Source: JADLHS01 sp964553795 (GTDB lineage Bacteria > Verrucomicrobiota > Verrucomicrobiia > Limisphaerales > JADLHS01). Taken from it: a stretch of DNA of 64,000 nt. Both the position numbers and the translations under genes were made by a program. Of the stretch, positions 58,485 to 64,000 are shown piece after piece (the first letter of the stretch is position 1; every line of letters starts with the position of its first letter). The notes under the pieces are model-generated. The model saw only the letters and a program-made list of their open reading frames with translations. It was not told the DNA's origin and ran no database searches. The DNA is taken from positions 1 to 64,000 of the forward strand of contig CAZKMR010000014.1 of assembly GCA_964553795.1 (NCBI GenBank), written 5' to 3'.

Positions 58485-58977
58485 GGAGCGCGAGTCTGTG
58501 ACTCGCAGCAGCTTCGCCAGACAGAAGGCGTTCGGATTGCATGGATGCGTGTTGGAAGGTTCGGACGTTGCTGCGGCTCACAGAGCCGCGCTCCGGGAAG
58601 GCGGCGGACCGCGCCTCTGTGAGGCGCAGCGGGTGGTCACAGCGGCGGGCGCGGGTGATGCAACGCCGTTGGGGTTGGGAATTATTTTGTGGGACGATTA
58701 CCCAGGGTAGGCGCTGCGCACCAACCTTGGACGGAGTGATGGAATCCCGTTGGGATTCGGCTGGAGCGCGAGTCTGCGACTCGCAGAAGTTTCGTCAGAC
58801 AGAAGGCATTCGGAATAAATGAACGTGTGTTGGCAAGTTCGGGCGTTGCTGCGGGTCACAGACCCGCGCTCCGCTAAAGTGCCGCGACGAACTCCGGCGG
58901 GAACTGGCCGCGCCAGTCCCGCAACGCGGGATTGCTCCGCGTCTGGTTGACGACATCCAGCTTTTGGCGGTCGAGGG
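58485..58977. repeat. REP array, duplicated block 2 (493 bp)
   Basis: Copy of block 1, with a 9-bp deletion near 58883 and a few substitutions outside the 277-bp identical core. It contains the same five REP positions, shifted by 563 bp (554 after the deletion). It ends 18 bp before the stop of the TIR-pentapeptide gene. Confidence 0.85.
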
Positions 58978-58995
58978 GTTTCATCGTTTTGCAAA

Positions 58996-61113
58996 TTAGA
59001 CTGGCGGCAGACGCTTCAAGACTTCCTGAAATCCATCGGCAACGATCTCATCGAAGCCTCGCTTCATCACAATGTCTTTGATCGCTCCAAGCATGTCGGG
59101 CAAACGTGGGAACATATCTTCCATCAAATCCACGAACTCCCATTGCGAAGGCGATTTGCGGCGCGGATCAACTTCCTCCAACTCGCATCTCAGGTTTTCG
59201 TATTTCTCTTTCCACGTTTTCGCCAGCGAAATGACCGCGAGGTCGTCTTTCAGAATCGCCTTGGCGTCATCCAGAACAAGAGCAATGACTTTTTCCTGAA
59301 ACTCCGCCCGCTGATACGCACAGCGCTGGTAGGCGCGAAACAGTTCATGCACCATGCAAAACTTTGAGTTCAGGGATTTCTCGGTGATGACGGCGATGAT
59401 GCGTGTTGCTTTTGAAATCTCCTGGGCAAAGCGCTCGATGGAGTCTCCCGCCGTCATCCGGTCTTTGTCTCGTCCGACCTTGCGGCCGCTTGCGCTCATT
59501 GTCTCACAAAGCCGATCCACAATCTCTTCACGGCGGCGACCTTCCTCGGTTGCGTCTTCACCCCAAGCGTAGGAAACATAGGCGTCGGGTATTGGTGCGG
59601 CGATCAGCAACGGCTCAAACAAGACGCGAGGAGACCTGCTGGCTTCGACGATTCTGGACATCAATTCGCGGTCCTTGACGGATTGAGTGAGCCGGGCCTT
59701 TATGTATGCAAGCTCGGCTTGGAGGAAATTTATCTGACTCTCCATCTTCATCAGAAACAGGTCGCGTTCAAGTTGTGAAGCGTCCTTTCGGAATGGGATA
59801 CTAAACTTGAGTTGGTCAACACTGAGTCCGGTGTTCTTCTGGTATTCCGCGAACGCCTCGCGAATCGAAGGCAAATCGTCTTCTCTCTCAGCAAAAAACT
59901 CCACGCGCAACTTCGTCCCTTCCAAACGCGTGCGAAGTTCGACCGGAATGCCACGCGTGACCTGAAGGAAATCAGTGAACAGTTGGAGATAGTTTGTGAC
60001 CGCGCTGCGCAGAACCGGGGGCACATTGAGTGCAATGTTCATGCGGATCGATTCACGCAAGTAGTCTGCGAACGTGAATCGGGCGTGCTCACCTTCGCCA
60101 AAATTACCGTCGGCTGGAACGCGGCTTTCGAGAACCGGCGTGTATGCCCAGTGTTTGATTCCATCTGCCGTTTGCACCTTTTCGCTCCGATAGTCGGTAT
60201 AGATGAACTTCGTGTTCATCCGCGTTCTGTAGTCTGGCTTCCAACCAACCGTCAGCACTGACTTGAAAACCGCTCCGGTGAAGTCGCAATCCTGCAACTC
60301 CTTGCCAGCCAGATTCACCGAAATTAAGAACGCGTCCCGAAACGAATAGTAGCTGAGTCGTTCGTTCTCCCATATCTGGGCGGTGTGAAGCACAGCGCCG
60401 CTCATGTTGGCGTGTCGGCAATCAAGCTTTTTCAGGAACGCGATGTGGGTTTCACTCAGCACAACCTCTTCGTGAAACCGCGTCGCCTCAAAATTCACAC
60501 GCTTCTTGAATTTCGACTGGTGGAAATTGACACCGTGGTAGAACACAGCTTGGCGAAAATCTGCATCCTGTTCGAAGGTGTTCGACTGGAAAATGACAGG
60601 CGTGTCGAATTTTGCGCCTTGCCACGCAGCGAAGTCGGCGAAGCTGCAACCGTGAAATGCCGTCCTGCCGCAAAATTTTCCGCCGTTGAAAATTGCGCGC
60701 CCGCCGAACTTTGTGCCCAGAAATCGCGCGATACTTACGAAGACAGCGCTGAAGAAATCTGTGCGCTTCCGAAACTCAGTGGTGTGGAAGTCCGCCTGTT
60801 GCCGAAACACCGCTCCTCGGAAATCAGAATCTTCTGCGAAAACAGCAGACCGGAAATCTGCAACACCCCGAAATACGTAGTTCCGAAAATCTGCTTTTGG
60901 GAAGACAAAGCCCTTGAAATTCAAATCAACAGAATCGGCAGATGCGACAGCCTGATCCAGCATCGCAGCGAGAGCTTTGTCAAAGTCCCCGGCTTTTGCG
61001 CGCACGTCCGCAGAATGGAAGACACAAAGGTTCTGCCTGCCGTAAGCCTGATGCTGACAGGGGGTCTTTGTCCCGTCGGTCTTGTCAGTGTGAACGTATG
61101 AGCAAACCGGCAT
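58996..61113 (-). CDS. Zinc-motif / pentapeptide-repeat / TIR-domain fusion protein
   Basis: 705 aa. Residues 4-33 hold a Cys/His knuckle (C..., TPCQH, CVFH). Residues ~45-300 are pentapeptide repeats of the A(D/N)FxxxxF type, forming a right-handed beta-helix. A helical linker of about 200 residues follows. The C-terminal ~200 residues form a TIR-like domain beginning AYVSYAWGED near 510, with the DxMxxG block DRMTAGDS and FCMVHEL, where E590 sits at the NADase-Glu position. TIR domains often cleave NAD in anti-phage systems, but this role is inference here. It starts 18 bp after thiC ends, on the same strand. Confidence 0.82.
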   Translation of the reverse strand: MPVCSYVHTDKTDGTKTPCQHQAYGRQNLCVFHSADVRAKAGDFDKALAAMLDQAVASADSVDLNFKGFVFPKADFRNYVFRGVADFRSAVFAEDSDFRGAVFRQQADFHTTEFRKRTDFFSAVFVSIARFLGTKFGGRAIFNGGKFCGRTAFHGCSFADFAAWQGAKFDTPVIFQSNTFEQDADFRQAVFYHGVNFHQSKFKKRVNFEATRFHEEVVLSETHIAFLKKLDCRHANMSGAVLHTAQIWENERLSYYSFRDAFLISVNLAGKELQDCDFTGAVFKSVLTVGWKPDYRTRMNTKFIYTDYRSEKVQTADGIKHWAYTPVLESRVPADGNFGEGEHARFTFADYLRESIRMNIALNVPPVLRSAVTNYLQLFTDFLQVTRGIPVELRTRLEGTKLRVEFFAEREDDLPSIREAFAEYQKNTGLSVDQLKFSIPFRKDASQLERDLFLMKMESQINFLQAELAYIKARLTQSVKDRELMSRIVEASRSPRVLFEPLLIAAPIPDAYVSYAWGEDATEEGRRREEIVDRLCETMSASGRKVGRDKDRMTAGDSIERFAQEISKATRIIAVITEKSLNSKFCMVHELFRAYQRCAYQRAEFQEKVIALVLDDAKAILKDDLAVISLAKTWKEKYENLRCELEEVDPRRKSPSQWEFVDLMEDMFPRLPDMLGAIKDIVMKRGFDEIVADGFQEVLKRLPPV

Positions 61114-61131
61114 GGCACAATGATGCCTAGC

Positions 61132-63129
61132 TCACGCCTTCGCGTAAAGCTCGCTGCCCTTTTCGGTGAACTCCTTCGACTTCTCCTCCATCCCACGCTT
61201 GAGCGCTTCTTCCTCGCTGACGCCTTGCTCGGCGGCGTATTTCCGCACGTCTTCCGTTATCTTCATGCTGCAAAAGTGTGGGCCACACATGGAACAGAAG
61301 TGAGCCGTCTTCGCGCCTTCTTGGGGCAATGTTTCGTCGTGAAATTCTCTGGCCGTTACCGGGTCAAGGGACAGATTGAACTGGTCTTCCCAACGGAACT
61401 CGAATCGGGCTTTGGAGAGGGCGTTGTCCCGATACTGCGCGCCGGGATGTCCTTTCGCCAAGTCCGCCGCGTGGGCCGCGATTTTGTAAGCAATCACTCC
61501 ATCCTTGACGTCTTTTTTGTTGGGCAATCCCAAATGCTCTTTCGGGGTCACGTAACACAACATGGCGCAGCCATACCAACCAATCATCGCTGCGCCGATT
61601 CCACTCGTGATGTGGTCGTAGCCCGGAGCAATGTCCGTTGTCAGCGGGCCGAGCGTGTAAAAGGGAGCTTCGCTGCACCACTCAAGTTGTTTCGCCATGT
61701 TCTCTTCAATCATGTGCATCGGGACGTGACCTGGCCCTTCGTTCATGACTTGCACGCCTTTCGCCCAGGCGCGTTCCGTCAGTTCACCTTGGATTTTTAA
61801 TTCACCAAATTGAGCTTCATCGTTTGCATCCGCGATTGAACCCGGGCGCAGGCCGTCGCCGATGCTGAACGAAACGTCATACGCGGCCATGATGTCGCAG
61901 ATGTCGTCCCAGTGGGTGTAGAGGAAATTCTCCTGGTGATGCGCGAGACACCATTTGGCCATGATGCTGCCGCCGCGCGAGACGATGCCGGTCATGCGGT
62001 TCGCGGTGAGCGGCACGAAGCGCAGCAACACGCCGGCGTGAATGGTGAAATAATCCACGCCTTGCTCGGCTTGTTCGATGAGGGTGTCGCGGAAAAGTTC
62101 CCAGGTGAGGTCCTCAGCCTTGCCGCCGACTTTTTCGAGCGCCTGATAAATCGGCACGGTGCCAATGGGCACGGGTGAGTTGCGCAGAATCCATTCGCGC
62201 GTGGCGTGGATGTTCTTGCCGGTGGAGAGGTCCATGACGGTGTCCGCGCCCCACTTGGTGGCCCAGCGCATCTTCTCGACTTCCTCCTCGATGCTCGACG
62301 CGACGGCGCTGTTGCCGATGTTGGCGTTGATCTTCACGAGGAAGTTGCGCCCGATGATCATCGGCTCGGACTCGGGGTGATTGATGTTGTTCGGGATGAT
62401 GGCGCGGCCGGCGGCGATCTCATCGCGCACGAACTCAGGCGTAATTTCCTTCGGAATTCTCTGGGGAAAGCGGGAGAACACGGAAGGCGTGTAAGGATTG
62501 GCGATTGCCGATTGCCGATTGCCGATTTGGGAACTGCCTTCGTGTTGCTTGCCGAGGTCGTTGCGCTTGGTGTCGCGGCTTAAATCGCCAATCGTCAATT
62601 GGCAATCGGCAATCTTCATGTTCTCGCGGATGGCGATGAATTCCATCTCGGGCGTGATGATGCCGGCGCGGGCGTATTGGAGTTGGGTGACGACTTTGCC
62701 GGGTTTCGCGCGGAGCGGACGGCGCTTGGGCGCGGTCAGTCCTTCGAGGCGATAGCCGGTCTCATCCTGGCGCTTCGCCTTGGAGAGCGAGCGATGCTTC
62801 TCCGTGAGATAGCCGTCATCAACCGGCAGCACTTCCCGGCCTTCGTATTCTTCCACATCGCCGCGCTTCAAAATCCATTCGCGGCGCAATGCCGGCAGAC
62901 CTTTTTCCACCGTGCCGGTGAACGCGGGATCGCCCCACGGACCGGAGCAATCATAGACGCGCACTGGATCATTCGGCGTGATTGCGCCGGTGTAAGATTT
63001 CGTCGGCGAAACTTCGATCTCGCGCATCGGCACACGCACGCCGGGCTGTGTGCCTTCGACGTAAATTTTTTTGCTGGCGGGGAGTTGTTCGCTGCTGTGG
63101 GGTTCGAAGGAGTCTTTGGTTGCGATCAT
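61132..63129 (-). CDS. thiC: Phosphomethylpyrimidine synthase with an inserted repeat tract
   Basis: 665 aa. ThiC core is intact: RENM, ITPEFVRDE, NINHPESEP, GDGLRPGS, NEGPGHVPMH, and the radical-SAM 4Fe-4S motif CSMCGPHFC near the C-terminus. It converts aminoimidazole ribotide to HMP-P for thiamine. Residues ~171-211 (between RENM and the ITPEF block) are encoded by a palindromic repeat (ADCQLTIGDL, QIGNRQSAIANP), replacing a variable loop. A TPP riboswitch lies upstream. Confidence 0.95.
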   Translation of the reverse strand: MIATKDSFEPHSSEQLPASKKIYVEGTQPGVRVPMREIEVSPTKSYTGAITPNDPVRVYDCSGPWGDPAFTGTVEKGLPALRREWILKRGDVEEYEGREVLPVDDGYLTEKHRSLSKAKRQDETGYRLEGLTAPKRRPLRAKPGKVVTQLQYARAGIITPEMEFIAIRENMKIADCQLTIGDLSRDTKRNDLGKQHEGSSQIGNRQSAIANPYTPSVFSRFPQRIPKEITPEFVRDEIAAGRAIIPNNINHPESEPMIIGRNFLVKINANIGNSAVASSIEEEVEKMRWATKWGADTVMDLSTGKNIHATREWILRNSPVPIGTVPIYQALEKVGGKAEDLTWELFRDTLIEQAEQGVDYFTIHAGVLLRFVPLTANRMTGIVSRGGSIMAKWCLAHHQENFLYTHWDDICDIMAAYDVSFSIGDGLRPGSIADANDEAQFGELKIQGELTERAWAKGVQVMNEGPGHVPMHMIEENMAKQLEWCSEAPFYTLGPLTTDIAPGYDHITSGIGAAMIGWYGCAMLCYVTPKEHLGLPNKKDVKDGVIAYKIAAHAADLAKGHPGAQYRDNALSKARFEFRWEDQFNLSLDPVTAREFHDETLPQEGAKTAHFCSMCGPHFCSMKITEDVRKYAAEQGVSEEEALKRGMEEKSKEFTEKGSELYAKA
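62497..62615. repeat. Palindromic repeat translated in frame within thiC
   Basis: The left side (62497-62530) repeats GATTGCC three times, and the right side (62580-62615) reads AATCGCCAATCGTCAATTGG with ATCGGCAATC, its inverted counterpart. It adds about 40 codons in frame at a loop. Confidence 0.75.
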
Positions 63130-63141
63130 AAATTTTCTTTC

Positions 63142-63229
63142 GCCCTTACAGGGCTTTCACATTTTTATCGTTCAAACCCAGGGCGGCGCTGCGCTTGCCC
63201 TGGGCTATCATATTCCGGCCTTACAGGCC
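63142..63229. repeat. Composite palindromic repeat between TPP riboswitch and thiC
   Basis: Three hairpins: GCCCT-TAC-AGGGC (63142-63154), CCCAGGGC...GCCCTGGG (63177-63204) and GGCCT-TAC-AGGCC (63217-63229). The central one shares CCCAGGG(C/T)...GGCGCTGCGC with the REP array. It lies within the thiC leader. Confidence 0.75.
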
Positions 63230-63286
63230 TGGGATTGCTCAGAAACAGGAAGTTGGAGAAGGTCGGCCAAAAACGGCCCTCCGCAA

Positions 63287-63392
63287 GGAGCCTACGCCAG
63301 CATTACCTGGATCAGTTTTTCGGGTCTCCGGTGTGCCGCACCGAACTCTCAGCCTTCGTCGAACCGCAAGCGGCCCGGCCGGTTGGCTCCCC
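63287..63392 (-). promoter_or_regulatory. TPP riboswitch (THI element) for thiC
   Basis: On the minus strand the leader has GGCTGAGAGTTCGGTGC and later CTGATCCAGGTAATGC with TGGCGTAGG, the two conserved halves of the thiamine-pyrophosphate aptamer. GGAGCC at the 5' end pairs with GGCTCC at the 3' end to form P1. It lies ~158 bp before the thiC start, with a repeat element in between. Confidence 0.93.
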
Positions 63393-63607
63393 ATCTGGTG
63401 ACGAGGCTAGGCGGATGCCACAGAAGGGTCAAGCGCGGGCAAACCCTTGCCGCAACCGATTCCCAATTCACCAGTCCCCGGCAGGCTACAAAAATACAAC
63501 AAAAGCCACACCTTTACGGTTGTTGCGCGCTTCCCGCTGCCGAATCATGTTCCGCAGATTGCCCAAAACAGCAGCACGCAAGACCAAGCCCGACGCGCTT
63601 CCAACCA
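63393..63607. other. Intergenic region between thiC leader and GH76 gene
   Basis: The stretch should hold the thiC promoter (minus) and the promoter of the plus-strand gene at 63608. I see no ORF, hairpin terminator or RNA gene in it. Confidence 0.4.
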
Positions 63608-64000
63608 ATGATTTCCAACTTTTGTAATTCGATTCTTCGGACCGTGAAACGGTGGTGCGTGATGGCAGCGCTGTTTATCGCCGGGCTTGGAAACACGTTC
63701 GCCTTCACCACCAACGACGCGGCGACGATTTTTGACGCCTTCAATAATCGCTTCATGGTCAACGGCGCGTATTCCGGCTGGTGGACACACGCGGAATTGT
63801 TGGAAATGGCGGCGGACGCTTACGACAACACGCCGTCCGTCGCGCGACGAAACATTGTCACCAGCACCTGCAATGGCTTCCTGTCTCAGAACGGCACGAA
63901 TTGGATGTACAACGAATACAACGATGACATCGCCTGGGCGGTGATTGCGTTTTCGCGCGCGCATCAGATCACGGGCAACGTCGGTTTTCGCAATGTGGCG
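63608..64000 (+). CDS. Secreted GH76-family alpha-1,6-mannanase-like protein (partial, cut by window end)
   Basis: The ATG at 63608 opens a frame that is still open at the window edge (131 codons). A hydrophobic signal (MAALFIAGLGNTFA) is followed by a GH76-like start: FNNRFM, YSGWWTHAELLEM, and YNEYNDDIAWAVIAFSRAH, where the double Asp pair is the family's catalytic site. GH76 enzymes act on alpha-1,6-mannans. The rest lies outside the window. Confidence 0.82.
   Translation, partial: MISNFCNSILRTVKRWCVMAALFIAGLGNTFAFTTNDAATIFDAFNNRFMVNGAYSGWWTHAELLEMAADAYDNTPSVARRNIVTSTCNGFLSQNGTNWMYNEYNDDIAWAVIAFSRAHQITGNVGFRNVA

Noticed and set aside
57767..58822. Short ORFs of 70-156 aa in the repeat array
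   Set aside because: They are translations of duplicated REP sequence, are near-identical between the two blocks, and have no initiation context or family.
57922..58977. CRISPR array
   Set aside because: Units occur in both orientations, spacing is irregular, sequences between units are themselves repeats, and stems covary. No cas gene is near.
1..64000. tRNA, rRNA or prophage genes
   Set aside because: None recognised by eye on either strand. A covariance-model search would be decisive.

Overview
The window looks like a chromosomal segment of a GC-rich bacterium of the phylum Verrucomicrobiota, most like the Pedosphaera/Limisphaerales side. Supporting signs are a PEP-CTERM protein, a pseudopilin with a planctomycete/verrucomicrobial DGHA-W tail, secreted CxPSR sulfatases, WPQFRGPNRDG-type beta-propellers, and palindromic repeats dispersed both between and inside genes. 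No rRNA, tRNA, CRISPR array or prophage was recognised. The lineage call is inference from gene style, not from a marker gene.

Layout. 1-10.9 kb: a tightly overlapping plus-strand redox operon. It encodes two PQQ-type beta-propellers, a small Tat protein with four Cys, a Tat NHL-repeat protein, a Tat ferredoxin, a NapH/NosR-like membrane Fe-S protein, a NuoE-NuoF-ferredoxin fusion and a NuoG/GltD-like flavoprotein. No hydrogenase or formate dehydrogenase accompanies them. A 100-N gap at 2832-2931 is a false scaffold gap flanked by an identical 55-mer. 10.9-19.0 kb: a glycerol-3-phosphate locus with a secreted glycerophosphodiesterase, a GntR/UTRA regulator, a secreted EEP hydrolase, a GlpT-like transporter, a sulfatase, GlpD and a HAD phosphatase. 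19.1-25.3 kb: secreted and surface proteins.

25.2-37 kb: a light-response locus. A CarH/LitR-type B12-binding MerR regulator lies divergent from an RpoD-like sigma factor. Overlapping genes follow for two CrtN/CrtI desaturases, an aldehyde dehydrogenase, an acyltransferase, a glycosyltransferase, a thioredoxin-fold protein and a DNA photolyase, ending at a clear terminator. The CarH-sigma intergenic region holds direct repeats with an internal 11-bp period that carry both the -35 and -10 boxes. 37-49.4 kb: two paralogous lipoproteins, a PilT-like ATPase, TPR proteins, a Ycf46-like AAA ATPase, an ECF sigma factor with a small partner, an esterase, a large unknown protein, a nucleoside transporter and FolK. 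49.5-56.9 kb: a second sulfatase, an MFS carrier, a cupin, an SGNH hydrolase, a GH43 enzyme and a DUF4256 protein.

56.9-64 kb: a repeat-rich region. A REP-associated (RAYT) transposase has REP hairpins inside its own coding sequence, and next to it lies an array made of two ~500-bp duplicated blocks. Then come a zinc-motif/pentapeptide-repeat/TIR fusion, thiC with a palindromic repeat translated in frame, a TPP riboswitch for thiC separated from it by another repeat, and the start of a GH76 gene cut by the window end. The most unusual items are the redox operon, the CarH-controlled carotenoid-photolyase operon, the TIR-pentapeptide protein, and the spread of palindromic elements into reading frames.
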